Below are positions 1-10,602 of a stretch of 64,000 bases of DNA, piece after piece (position 1 is the first letter of the stretch; the number at the start of each line of letters is the position of its first letter). Position numbers and translations under genes: made by a program. The notes under the pieces were generated by a model. It worked only from the letters and a program-made list of their open reading frames with translations. It had not been told where the DNA came from and ran no database searches. Origin of the DNA: Catonia carolina. Lineage: Eukaryota; Arthropoda; Insecta; Hemiptera; Achilidae. The stretch covers positions 56,153,722 to 56,217,721 of the forward strand of contig JAQMRL010000005.1 of NCBI GenBank assembly GCA_035578175.1, in the 5' to 3' direction.

Positions 1-144
1 TATAATTGCAGAGCCTATATTTGCCGTACCTTTAACAAAAAATATCGTTAAAATTTATATTCATTTGTAATCTACGGATAAAATAAATAACTATACAATG
101 AATCACCCACTAGTAAGTTTTTTCTTAGGCGTTTTGTTTTTAAA

Positions 145-200
145 AATATCTTTCATGAGACGACGCGTCTCAAGCCTGATGGAAATTTTTAAAAAGAAAA
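145..200. mobile_element. Solo hairpin end of palindrome/minisatellite family E
   Basis: A stem TGAGACG / CGTCTCA with the three-base loop ACG lies at 156-172. It sits inside a stretch of about 50 bases that recurs at 1411-1460 and, reversed, at 61770-61815, including the following AATTTTTAAAAAG. No internal repeats follow here, so this is an isolated end or a decayed copy. Confidence 0.6.
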
Positions 201-284
201 GAAGGCCCGAGAAATCACGTTGCGTGTAATTTTAACTCGGGGTTATCCTTCCTTGTAATGATATAAAGCCAATTTCACTTTCGT

Positions 285-434
285 AAGAGGAAGAGGAAGA
301 AGAAGAAGGAGGAGGAGGAGGAGGAGGAGGAGGAGGAGAAGAAGAAGAAAAAGGAGGAGAAGGAGAAGGAAAAGGAAAAGGAGGAGGAGAAGGACGAGGA
401 GGAGAAGAAGAACCAAAAGAAGAAAGAGAAGAAA
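285..434. repeat. Polypurine tract, GGA/GAA-rich
   Basis: About 150 bases are purines on this strand with only three interruptions (395 and 413-414). The core is (GGA)n from about 308 to 337, grading into GAA and AAG units. Such a tract can form triplex DNA; no function is visible. Confidence 0.9.
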
Positions 435-1303
435 TTGTGTATTTTATGAAGTGTATAGTGAAAGTATTCGAAGGTTTCGATTAACTATCAGACCGCAGGT
501 ATAAAAACAGTGAGCACCTTTGTAGTGAATCAGTCAGTAATTAGATTGTGAGTGGAATTATTGTTATTGGGCGTTTCGAAATACCGCAACGAAAAGACGA
601 AGTGGAAAAGACTTTTAGTCGATGCTTATTGTAGCTGTTATCTAGAAAATTAATTGGAAATATGTTGGTGTGATATTCTAATTTTAATTTGATATTGTTT
701 ACTGTTTTCATTTGAGGTCGTGGTATATTATGTCATTAGGGACATACTATGGAATAATAGTAGATTATTAAAAGAGGAAGGTGCAAAAAATGAAGAAAAT
801 AATGAAGTAGTGTTTTTAAAGTATACACTTAATTTTAGTAATTATATTATTACAGACTGAATTAAAATGTAAACTACATATTAATACGCTCTAGTATTTT
901 ACGTTACCCTAAATTTAAATGAATTTATTATAACGTTTCTTTAATGTAACGTTATATAACAAGTTAAAATAATGCTTATAACTGTTTTAACCGCACGGAT
1001 TATTATTTTCTTAAATATATAATATCGTTTCACTGTTTTAACACCGCTACTTTTATCTTATTTCAACTAGAGTACTGAGTTATATTCCTATTTGTCAACA
1101 TTACTTATCTTATCTACCTAACAATCATAATATAATTTCATTGTATAATATTATAAAGGCTGTGAAATTTAAAATTTGTTCTGTTGGATATTTAAATTGT
1201 CTCTGTGAAGTATTATAAGGTAGTTTAAAGTAAATCATTTTAACTTGTTATTTTATTATTTGTTCTATAATTTTTTTGTATATTTTCTTGTTTTTATTAT
1301 ATA
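435..1303. other. Unassigned AT-rich stretch
   Basis: I see no reading frame of note, no recognisable repeat end and no RNA gene here, only AT-rich sequence with many short direct words. Confidence 0.6.
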
Positions 1304-1410
1304 ATAATATATATTTAAAATTATGTTCGGTTTTCAATTTGGTTTGTTTTATTTTAAGCCGTGTTATGGTTTACTAATCGTTTCAATTATGTCGTAAAAT
1401 ATTATAGTTT
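1304..1410. repeat. Left copy of a direct repeat of about 110 bp flanking a family E element
   Basis: This stretch matches 1870-1981 in the same orientation. Both contain a TTCGGTTTTC block, then TATTTTAAGC, and both end in ATGTCGTAAAATATTATAG. The two copies bracket the element at 1413-1869. Confidence 0.8.
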
Positions 1411-1412
1411 AA

Positions 1413-1869
1413 AAATCCCTTTCATGAGACGACGTGTCTCATGGCTGGTGATAATTTTTCAAAATGCTGACCTTTGATTTATGGATGAAACCATTAATGA
1501 TTTCTGTATATACTTTTTAAGAGGAATCGAATGACACAAATTTTTCCAAATTCCGACTTTGGTTTCTTGACTTTCGGTTTTGGGCCACTTCCGGTCGAAA
1601 CCGACTTCAAACCCAGTGATTTCTTTATCTACTTTTTACGAGGAATCGAATGGCGCTACTTTTGTTTCCAAACATCTACTTTCATTTTTTACTCTCGGTT
1701 TTGGAACACTTCCGGTCAAAACAGGAACTTCAAACCCAATATGGTTTCACAAACTTTTTGTGTAGATTACGAATCCGAAAACCATTAGTTGCTATCTCTT
1801 GTAGTTTTTGACATCTGGGCTTGACAGACAGACAAAAAAAGATAGATTATAATTTTTAAAATTGCCACC
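1413..1869 (+). mobile_element. Family E element: hairpin end plus tandem repeats of about 119 bp
   Basis: The element opens with the hairpin at 1425-1441. It then has about two and a half tandem units (GAGGAATCGA recurs at 1521 and 1640, spacing 119 bp) containing repeated TTCCGGT words. It closes with AAAATTGCCACCA, the reverse complement of the TGGTG-AATTTTT motif just inside the hairpin, so the ends are short inverted repeats. A reversed, longer copy lies at 61106-61815. There is no coding capacity. The mix of terminal hairpin and minisatellite core resembles HINE/DINE-type non-autonomous Helentrons, but the inverted ends leave other DNA-transposon classes open. Confidence 0.65.
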
Positions 1870-1981
1870 AATAATATATTTATTTTAAAAATTTAATTCG
1901 GTTTTCTATTTGTTTTGATTTATTTTAAGCGGTGTTATGCTTTCCAAACCGTTTTAATTATGTCGTAAAATATTATAGTTT
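1870..1981. repeat. Right copy of the direct repeat flanking the family E element
   Basis: It pairs with 1304-1410. The two copies are diverged by substitutions and small indels, which suggests an old tandem duplication rather than a fresh target-site duplication, because 110 bp is far too long for the latter. Confidence 0.75.
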
Positions 1982-3280
1982 AATAAAATTACACAAAAGC
2001 TAAAATGGTAGAATCAAAACAAAATTACAAATGAGTATTTTGTTATTAATATTTAATATTTTACATATTAAATCTTACAACATATTACTCAAATACCTTT
2101 CAACATCAAAAATTAGACAAATATAAGAAATGCGAAGTACGAAACTTCAATGCTTAAGGGCATTATGGGTAGGAAGATAGAAAAAGTTCACGATTTGTAA
2201 TGTTTTTCTCTGAAATTTAGTTTAAAATTCCCTCTTTAACAAGGCGTTTGAATAATCTATCTAGGGAGTACAGAAATGTTTTTATTAATTTTTTTGTTAA
2301 CACATATTTTCACTTTTTATTTCGTCAGGAAATGTTGACTTCCAGCTGTGTATGATGTTTTTTATTTTTCTTCTTCTGATTATTATTATTATATCTTATA
2401 ACGCTGCTGAATTCTGAACATATGTATTACTTATGACCATAATCATGAAGCCAATTTTTAAGGATTTGTTTAAGAGTATGTTACTGGAAGAATGATTATC
2501 AGGCAAAATCCAAAACATTACATTTTTGTAAATTTGTACTACATTTACAAAATTACAAATTTAATTATGGAAATAAAGCAAAAGATTTGGCTTTTTAAGA
2601 AATGAAGTAAGGTCCAGAAAAATACACGAGAAAGAAAAAATCTAGGTGATGAACGAGTGAGAAATAGTGACCGAACTCTTCAAGAACTAGGAAAGAAGAT
2701 TAGCAAAAGAGAATTAGAAGATAATAGACAGGAGAAAGACCAGAAAACACCATCGTATAGTAGTGGGAAGTACTAAAAATAAGTTTACTGTTCAGAAAAT
2801 TTTTTAGGTTCAGTTTTTTGGAAACTTAGTTTTTTATGTTTTGGTACATTTTTGTCAGCTACCATGAAAGATAGAAACTTGTGTTTTTTTGTAATGTAGA
2901 ACTCATTTTACTCTGTTACGTGTACTTTTTTGTAATTACTCTTGTAATTACAAAAATTTTACAAATTAATTAATAATTAACTAATTCAAAATAATTAATT
3001 TTTTTTTGAAAAAGAAAGAAAATCTAATAGTGTTTAGAAGTAACCTCTCTTAACCTTTACGGACAACAATCTACGAAGTATTAAATCTGTTTAAAGAATT
3101 TTTGGTCTATAACATCCATGAATCAAAAGGTAATTAGCAAATATTAACTTTTATAAAATTATGAATCAATTTAAATAAAAATACTCTATACTAGACTAGC
3201 GAGCTGATTTTAAAGCAAAATAACCTTGGTTTAATTCTTAATAAGGGGTAGAATTATTTGTTTTGGTTACTTAAATTTTA
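1982..3280. other. Unassigned AT-rich stretch
   Basis: No supported gene. A purine-rich patch at 2625-2775 reads open for only short runs and matches nothing I recognise. Confidence 0.5.
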
Positions 3281-3682
3281 GTTGTGTTTAGGTCATCAGC
3301 CGGAAGACTGGTTTGAAGCTGTAGTGGTTTTACTAAGGAAAACGAGGAGTGAGGTGGTTTACAATTTACCTTCCTCACTGAGTGGAGAAGTACGCTTATC
3401 AGCATGCCGCGTCCTCTGAAAAAAAAACATTTTCCATTCTGCAAATGACACCTTCACTTTGTTCACCACAGGGTCTGGCTGTAAAATGAAATTCATTACT
3501 TTCAGAGGAGATAACTCTGATTAGTGTCTTTTACACTTCTACCTCTTCTGTTTTTAAGATTCAGTCATTTAATTGACAGATCATGTGATCTGCCAATTAA
3601 AGAAACATAACTATTTATTTTAACCCTGCAAAGAACAGATAGAGTGTAAATAATTTTACACTCCACCTGTCTGTCCTGGGCA
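3281..3682 (+). mobile_element. SINE-like repeat, family A, copy 1
   Basis: It begins near GGTCATCAGCC and ends near CACCTGTCTG-CCTGGGC. Five other copies occur in the window (7429, 30711 reversed, 36568, 41579, 42800). The head holds a small hairpin (here CAGCC-GGAA-GACTG) followed by GGTTTGAA, which is near a tRNA B box. There is no coding capacity. Length near 400 bp and recurring ends define the family. Confidence 0.85.
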
Positions 3683-4280
3683 AAAGATTCTTATAACAAA
3701 AATTTTAGTTATGAACAGTTAATGGTTTTTTTACAAAATTGATTATAAAGAAAAATGTTTTTCTATACTTTATAACACTGCCTGTAAACCAGCATGATGC
3801 ACGAAGCAATATTGATAATAATTTAATATAGTAAAGTTATAAAGATAAAAAATACATTAATAATGTGGGTCATAAAAAAATATACTCTTGGTAATATTAT
3901 AAGAGAAGGAAATTATTCCCACGGGATATATAAATAGACTAGGTCCAGTAGGATAACAGGACTAATGCACGGTTTGAAGTGGTCATCTTTTGTGTCCATC
4001 ATCTTACATTATTACGTTAGCAGTACGAAGTAGAGACCTGCTACTCGATTCGTTTAGTCTACACCTACCTCCTGCTAAGATTTGATAGAATCTGAAAGAA
4101 AACTAGGCCGTGAGATATTTTTATCTTAAACTAACGGAATTCTTATGTGATTGATATAAGAAAAATGTCGGAAAATCGTATATCTAACTGTGAATTTATT
4201 AAATAACAGTAATACTATCAAAATGAACTATAATATACTTGTATGATTGTATTAATTAATTCTGTTTTTACTACTTAAAA

Positions 4281-4333
4281 AAAAATCTGGTGTAAAACAC
4301 TCACACAACTTTCTCTTGCCAATGAAAATAATT
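4281..4333 (-). mobile_element. Family D repeat, copy 1, distal end
   Basis: This is the reverse complement of the family D 3' end, which runs from AAAAATCTGGT through CACACAACTTTCTCTTGCC. It continues at 4839 after an insertion; the word AAATAATT is duplicated at 4326-4333 and 4839-4846. Confidence 0.85.
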
Positions 4334-4838
4334 TTTTTTAAATTTTTTTTTTATCTTTTATTTGAAATTTTCAGCAGTATACAAAATATATATGACTACT
4401 AGAAAATGTGTTGTACGTACATAACCAAGTAACATGAAAGGAAACATAAAGCCTAAGATTCATACCCATTGGTATTTCTCTGGGTGTATAAGTAAGTATT
4501 ATATATGATAATTAGTTCGTTTAATTGTTATTATTATTATTATTTTAGTTAGGACTCAGAGAAGATCTCTATTCTATCTTCATTTTAGGTGCCTGGCTGG
4601 ATTCCCAGGAAGGTGAAAACGATGAAGTTCTTGAATTAGAGGATTCGGATTTATTAGTAATTTCGAAAAGAATTTTTTATAATAGAACTGTACTACTTCT
4701 TCAACTGTAGGAATCCCGAAATCGGAGTGTAAACGTTACTTACGTTACTTACTTAATCGTTACTTACGTAGTACGGAGCTCTAGATATTAAACGGAGAAA
4801 TTTTGATTGGAACGTCTGTAGATGATTAAGATTACTGC
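4334..4838 (-). mobile_element. 505 bp insertion inside family D copy 1, probably retroposed
   Basis: The insertion is flanked by the 8-base duplication AAATAATT. It starts with T-rich sequence (4332-4352), which would be an A-rich tail on the minus strand, so a retroposed copy on that strand fits. Inside are a short TTA run (4520-4540) and repeated GTTACTTAC words (about 4733-4770). I cannot name a source gene or LINE. Confidence 0.6.
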
Positions 4839-5235
4839 AAATAATTAACAATATAACCTAACATTAGTAATAATACGTTAGAAATAAACAAAAACACTAA
4901 TCTCAATAAACATAACCTTATTTTAATCATGAGTGAAAGACACAAAATGAAAATCAACCTCAGTTTGGCTTATAAATACGAAAAATCACTCTTTCACGCT
5001 AAACTAGGTTCTATAGAGAAAAATGCGCCATATAAAAGTTGTAGATCTTTTAATTTCGTATAAATTTGATTATTACACTTTTGTCGTAAAATGCATACTA
5101 AGGCTGAAATCTAAAAAAAAACATTTTTTACACGTTTTCGTGTGATAAAAACAGAAAATCGCTAATTACCACTAAACTAAGCGTTATACAAAACAATGTT
5201 TGAAATAAAAGCTGTAGGATTTTCAATCCTCTAAG
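4839..5235 (-). mobile_element. Family D repeat, copy 1, main part
   Basis: It continues the element begun at 4281 and carries the inner units (AAAGTTGTAGATC, AGGCTGAAATC, the AAACTAAGCGTTATAC block), matching the copies at 10603, 19699, 23877, 31630 and 45045. It breaks off near 5235. Short minus-strand reading frames here are accidental. Confidence 0.8.
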
Positions 5236-6735
5236 AGCTGTACTGCGTTCTGAACGTGAAATAGAGTATAATACAGCACTGACTTCTGAGTCCCTCCACT
5301 CGCTGAGGCAACCGAGCGCACCATTACCAAAATAAACCTTCTGCGCACTCAAGAAAACCGGCAAGCTTATTTGGCGTCCGCTCTATCAGTGTTACCATAA
5401 CAAATAAAATATATACATGTACGAAATTGTTGGTCAGCCCGTTGGTATAATAGTCAACGCAACTGATTTCTGTGTTGGGAGTCCCAGGATAGATCTCGGT
5501 CAGTTCTGGCATTCCTTTATTTTTTAATACCTCTTACCAAAACATAATAATACCATACCATAACATAATAGGATATCATATCTATGAAGACTTACTAATA
5601 GTCTATGTAATCACAATACAAATTAGTAAGAAAATTTGACTTCCCAACATCACCTTAATATGCTGTAACTTGACTATTAACAACAATAGGTAATCTACGT
5701 CGTAAAATCAATCAAGTTGTGTGTATAGTAAGCCGATTACCTGGAACTTGATACGACCGCCGAATCAAATCAATAATGGCGTACAACATGATGGTGCAGG
5801 TACGGTAGACACATAATATGTAATGAATAATTAATGAGCTTCATAATTGTCTTAATTGCTTGCAATTTGTAACGCCGGATTGCAACGCCACTAACTGTAT
5901 CAGTAATGACTATAGACGTTGTTGTTTGAAACAATAATTTCCTATTTGTTACTTAACTATTATAATTACGTGTAGGGTCTGTTATTACAGGATCTGTTAA
6001 CTGTTTTCCTGCAAACAAATAATTATATTCACCGATCCGCTTATTATAAGTATGGTGCATCGAAAAACAAATATTTCTATGTTTTTTTTTTTACTTATTG
6101 TAACACCTAAGGCAAGATTCGTTCGGGACCTGGATATAATAAATAACAAACAGACTTTCTTTAAAATTATAACAATTATTATTGACACAATTCATAATAT
6201 TACAATTAGATTACTTTAATTTACAAAAGTTAAAACTTACAATCGATTATAAATGAAATTCTGACACTCAGCAATAAAAACAAAGATTTTCTTGTCCACA
6301 GCCATTTGTTACCACTCATGAACTCGTCTCGTAACGACATTATTTTTAAACGGCCAGATATCACCAATTCCATTCACTGTCAATCTTACTAACTAACTAC
6401 AAAGACTCTAACTGTTTTTGTACCCGCTGTTTGAAAGTTAATCGAGGCTCTTAGAACATTTTTTCTGTCCCAGTGGAACATGTTAGAAGTAATCAAAATA
6501 AAAACAAATTTTTCTACTAATTTTGAATTCCGAGGTTCCTATTTAAAAAATTCCATTCATCGCAATTCATTATCCATGTTCAGTACACAACACTTCATTG
6601 AATACACAATTTATTACAATAAACAATATTATTCCCTTAAACCAATTCTAGAATATCACTGAACAATATTACAATTTTATTTATTCAATTATTTTCTTTT
6701 TGTTTTTTCTTCACCATCTTGTACAGTACCTAAAC
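5236..6735. other. Unassigned AT-rich stretch
   Basis: Only short, unrecognised frames occur. No repeat end, LINE motif or RNA gene could be supported. Confidence 0.5.
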
Positions 6736-6984
6736 TTATTATTAACAGAGATTGCTTCCACACTTTTCACTAGCATACATCTATACCAAAACTACTGCTT
6801 TTTGTTGGCATTTCTTATTTTTTACTCAACCAAATAAGTTAGGTCTCGAAAATAATCTACACACTTTAAAAAGAACAATTTTATTTAGTTCCACATACAT
6901 GGGAATCAAACTAAAGACTTTTATATATTCAATGTAAAAACATACATATTAATTTTATGAGGCTGAGTACTAAACTGCCTTACC
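6736..6984. repeat. Left arm of a large inverted repeat
   Basis: This 249 bp arm is the reverse complement of 7219-7428 joined to 7838-7881. The spacer is about 234 bp (6985-7218) and holds a 22-base perfect palindrome at 7000-7021. The arm preserves the uninterrupted site into which the SINE-like copy at 7429 jumped on the other arm. Confidence 0.9.
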
Positions 6985-6999
6985 ACTAGTATCTTGTTC

Positions 7000-7021
7000 T
7001 ATATATGTTATAACATATATA
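7000..7021. repeat. 22-base perfect palindrome in the hairpin loop
   Basis: The half-site TATATATGTTA is followed directly by its reverse complement. It lies in the spacer of the large inverted repeat, where it would extrude easily; no function is implied. Confidence 0.8.
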
Positions 7022-7218
7022 CGAGTATTAAAGTATCAAAGTTGAAACACACTACTGAGTTTGGTTTTTATTTTAATTCTAAGGATATTACTCAGATTTT
7101 CTCGTCTTTGCTTAAAGTTTTTGTATTTATATACTGATTGTAAAAGAAACACACTGTTATAAAAAAAAAGTTCTTAAAAAATGGAATTCGTTATTCCATT
7201 TTTCATTATTTTTATATA

Positions 7219-7428
7219 ACGGTAAGGCAGTTTAGTACTCAGCCTCATAAAATTAACATGTATGTTTTTACAGTGAATATGAAAAAGTCTTTAGTTCGAT
7301 TTCCATGTATGTGGAATTAAATAAAATTGTTTTTTTTTAAAGGTTGTAGATTATTTTCGAGACCTAACTTATATGGTTGAGTAAAAATAAGAAATTCCAA
7401 CAAAAAGCAGTAGTTTTGGTATAGATGT
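7219..7428. repeat. Right arm of the large inverted repeat, inner part
   Basis: It matches the left arm in reverse complement with scattered substitutions. It is interrupted after GTATAGATGT (7419-7428) by a family A SINE and resumes after the second GTATAGATGT. Confidence 0.9.
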
Positions 7429-7827
7429 GTTGTTGTTGTTTAGGTCATCAGCCGAAAGGCTGGTTTGAACCTGTAGAGGTTTTACTAAGTAAAACGAGGA
7501 GTGAGGTGGTTTACCATTGCCTTCCTCACTGAATGGAAAAGTTCACTTATCAGCATGCCGGGCCCTCTGAAAAGCACATATTTTCCACTCTGCAAATGAC
7601 ACCTTCACTTCATTCACCACAGGGTCTGGCTGTATAATGAAATTCATTACTTTCAAAGAAGATAACTCTGATTAGTGTCTTTTACACCTCTACCTCTTCT
7701 GTTCTTAAATGATTCAGTCATTTAATTGGCTGACCATGTGACAAGAAACAGAACTATTTATTTTAGCCCTGCAACCAACAGATTGAGTGTAAATAATTTG
7801 ATACTCCACCTGTCTGCTATGGGCAGA
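7429..7827 (+). mobile_element. SINE-like repeat, family A, copy 2, with 10-bp target duplication
   Basis: This 399 bp copy is flanked by GTATAGATGT at 7419-7428 and 7828-7837. The opposite arm of the surrounding inverted repeat shows the site without the insert, so the ends are fixed exactly: it starts GTTGTTGTTG and ends ATGGGCAGA. The head hairpin CAGCC-GAAA-GGCTG is at 7449-7462, followed by GGTTTGAACC, a near match to an RNA polymerase III B box. There is no poly-A tail, unlike LINE-1-type SINEs. Confidence 0.9.
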
Positions 7828-7837
7828 GTATAGATGT

Positions 7838-7881
7838 ATGCTAGTGAAAAGTGTGGAAGCAATCTCTGTTAATAATAAATA
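7838..7881. repeat. Right arm of the large inverted repeat, outer part
   Basis: It completes the 254 bp right arm, ending at GTTAATAATAAAT, which mirrors the start of the left arm at 6736. Confidence 0.85.
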
Positions 7882-8443
7882 ATAAGCGTGAAATATAAAA
7901 GGAAATCGGATTAAAAGAACCTATTAGATGAACAAAAAGTAGTTTAAAAGAACTATTAAAAGACTTTTACTATAAACGCCTTTAGTCGGTTTTCTATAAG
8001 AGACATTTATTGATAATATCATAATTAAAACCGACTACCGTATAACTGCTTCCTGCAATCAACTTGCTTCCTAAACGGCTTAAAAGAGAAATGCCCACCT
8101 GATCAATTGAAATCTTTTGTCAGTCTTTCGTATTTAGTTTTATTATTTAGATCGACCGAACACAATATCATCTTTATTAGGTAATAATAAAAATATTCTA
8201 ATGCCATTTTATGAAATTTTCTAATCTTTATTGATAGGTTATTAAATTTGATTGTATTTTTTATATGAAGTACCTACCATTAATATTTTAAAATAATGAC
8301 CTGGGATTACGTTTAAAAATATATTGGGAAAATTTATATGTCTATAAAACAATATTGTTGGCGATTTAAGAAAATTGTACATTTTTATTAAAAAAACACA
8401 TTATGTTTTAAAGACCTACTCCCAGAAACGTTGTTATACCTGT
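7882..8443. other. Unassigned AT-rich stretch
   Basis: Nothing recognisable; no long frame and no repeat shared with the rest of the window. Confidence 0.5.
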
Positions 8444-8455
8444 AGTATAAAATAT

Positions 8456-8781
8456 TTTTTTTATCCCTAATGTGTGTACGTTGTAATCTCTTCAATTCAG
8501 AACAATAAGCAACCCCATGACCCAATGAGGTGAGGATGATATGTATGACGTGTAAATGAGGTGTAGTCTTGTACAGACTCAGGCCGACCATTTCTGAGAG
8601 AGTATGGTTAATTGAACCCCAACCATCAAAGTACACCGGTAACCACTGTCTAGCATATAAATCCGTATAAAAGTAACTACCTTTACTAGGATTTGAACCA
8701 GGAACCTTCGTCTCCGAAAATCAGTTGTTAAACAGCTGATTTTGGCGACGTCTTTACCTCTAGACCAACCCGGTGAGTTAA
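8456..8781 (-). mobile_element. tRNA-derived SINE, family B, full copy with 12-bp target duplication
   Basis: Read on the minus strand, the element has a tRNA-like head (A box near TGGTCTAGAGG, B box GGTTCAAATCC), a body with TTGATGGTTGGGGTT and CATTGGGTCATGGGG, and an A-rich end. It is flanked by AGTATAAAATAT at 8444-8455 and 8782-8793, a perfect 12-base target duplication of the kind made by LINE machinery. At 326 bp it is the best-preserved copy here; others are at 14060, 21217-21735, 31900, 35049, 43840, 44976 and 48415. Confidence 0.92.
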
Positions 8782-8991
8782 AGTATAAAATATGACAGGA
8801 ATTTTTGTTACATTAAAATATAAATTTTAAATAATTTGTTATCGCTTGTGCCTTTGAGCGTAAAAATGTTATCACTTCTGCCTTTCTAGATGTAGCACAA
8901 TCATTTGGCCGTGTATGGCATGATTAAAATTAAAATTCTTACCTGCTAGTTATTTTCTAATTATTAGGTCATTTTTGAAAAAAAAACAGGT

Positions 8992-9824
8992 TTTTCTTTA
9001 TTGTCCAAAGTTCAGATAAATTTGATTACTTCCCGATTCTTGGAGGCGTCCAACAAAGGATCAATTTTAAGCCCAATTTTTATAACATATGTACTCATGA
9101 CTTCCCCACCTCACCTGATACTATCACTTGTACATATGGAGACGACACTGCTATTTTGTCTGAATGGCACGACCCTGTTAGAGCGTCAGAACTGGTACAA
9201 ACACATTTAGATGGTATCAAAGAATGACTCCACATGTGGAAGATTAAACTGAACGTTTCCAAATCCCAACCGGTAACTTTCACACTTCGGTCTGTTGGTT
9301 GCCCAAATTTATGCATCGATAATACAAGACTTACAGTTACAGACAAAGTTATGTACCTTGGTTTGATACTTGACAGACGTCACACGTGGAAACCACACAT
9401 TGCATACGTCAGAGCAATCTCAGATTCACGGTTTCCTATGCTGTATGGCGTCTTAGGTCGCAAGTCCTCGCTACTTGTACACTTAAAAGTCATCCTATAT
9501 AAATCACTAGTACGACCAATTTGGCTTTATGGTGGAACAATTTTTTGAGCCTGTCTCAATACAATACTGAATATTCTTCAAAGACACCAGTCAAAAGCAC
9601 TTAGAGCAATAAAAAACGCACCTTTTTACGTAATTAATCATACCCTTCACAAAGAACTGAAAATACCAATGGTTCGAGACATTGTCAACGCAACATATAA
9701 CTCATTACAGACAAAGACAATTAACGGTATAAATCCAAATGTCCAATCTCTTTCAACTAACGATCTCCCTGTTAACAGATAACTGAAACGAAGGTGGAAT
9801 AGGGATCTTCTCCGACCACCATAA
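8992..9824 (+). pseudogene. Jockey-like non-LTR reverse transcriptase, 3' part, decayed
   Basis: Reverse transcriptase for target-primed retrotransposition. One frame carries the catalytic box as YGDD (9135-9146; YADD is usual), then the conserved W-x-IKLN..K-S thumb entry (from 9234), YLGLILDRR, a region resembling YKSLVRPIWLYGG, and a C-terminus with LKRRW. Stops break this frame at 9225-9227, 9546-9548 and 9780-9782 before the terminal stop at 9822-9824, so it is dead. A related tail lies on the minus strand at 22675-23290. The 5' part of the LINE (endonuclease and ORF1) is missing, as expected for a 5'-truncated insertion. Clade naming rests on motif style only. Confidence 0.85.
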
Positions 9825-10135
9825 AAAATAAATCAATTTAACTTATCATTTCATCAGTCAATAAATTCTTATCAATTTAGCCTGTGTCATTTCATAAAAA
9901 CAAAAAATTATTCCATATAAAAATAAAACCATCCATCATTTATAAATCATTATCATTGAAAAATATTTTCACCACTTTTCTTGCAAACTTTTACTCCGAA
10001 ATCGGTCACTGGATCGATTCTCATTCACGTCACATTCCCGCCATTCCTCATTCATTCCATCTCATTTACTAGTCTGTTGTGCTTTAAAAAAAATGTACAG
10101 TTGTAAATAAAAAATAAAGTTGAAGCCAAAAAGAA
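9825..10135 (+). mobile_element. 3' untranslated region and A-rich tail of the Jockey-like LINE
   Basis: The stretch follows the reverse transcriptase stop and ends in ACAGTTGTAAATAAA with overlapping AATAAA signals at about 10104-10118. The same terminal word occurs at the minus-strand LINE end at 22540-22560 and, diverged, at 50828-50850. Confidence 0.75.
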
Positions 10136-10199
10136 AATAATAATTTGTTGCTATTGCAATTTATTTACTTCTTTCTCATAAATTCTTTCCTAAATAACA

Positions 10200-10602
10200 G
10201 ATTTTCAGGGTTAGAATAAAGTCGTCCTACTCAAATTTCTTTCTTGCATTAATTGGTGTGCTTCAGGGCACAATATTAGCCCCCCCTCCTTCTTTATTAT
10301 TCTGTTTATATTTCAGACTTGCCAACTCTACCCCAAATTTTTACTGCAATTACGCTGATGACACAACGATATTAGTACGAGATCAAAACCATTAACTGGT
10401 TTTTTTAACAATTCAATATCATCTCAATCTTTTATAAGAGTGGTGTTAAACAACATAGAAAATAAAACTTAATACGACTAAATCTTTTCTAAGTAACTTT
10501 GCATTCCGTCATGGCGTGTTACCACCGTAGGCCTATTAGACAATCAACCTCCTGCAATTACACATACTGTGAAGTATCTCAGACTGACTTTTGACAAAAT
10601 CG
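10200..10602 (+). pseudogene. Jockey-like reverse transcriptase fragment (palm region)
   Basis: In different frames one reads GVLQGTILAP (fingers/palm motif), YADDTTIL (catalytic box near 10353), and later KYLRLTFDK. These correspond in order to the polymerase palm and thumb of a Jockey-like LINE and are closest to the copy at 22675-23290. Frameshifts separate them. The fragment stops abruptly where a family D repeat begins at about 10603. Confidence 0.75.

Noticed and set aside
1411..1460. The hairpin as a bacterial-type terminator
   Set aside because: It recurs as the end of a mobile repeat and the genome is eukaryotic.
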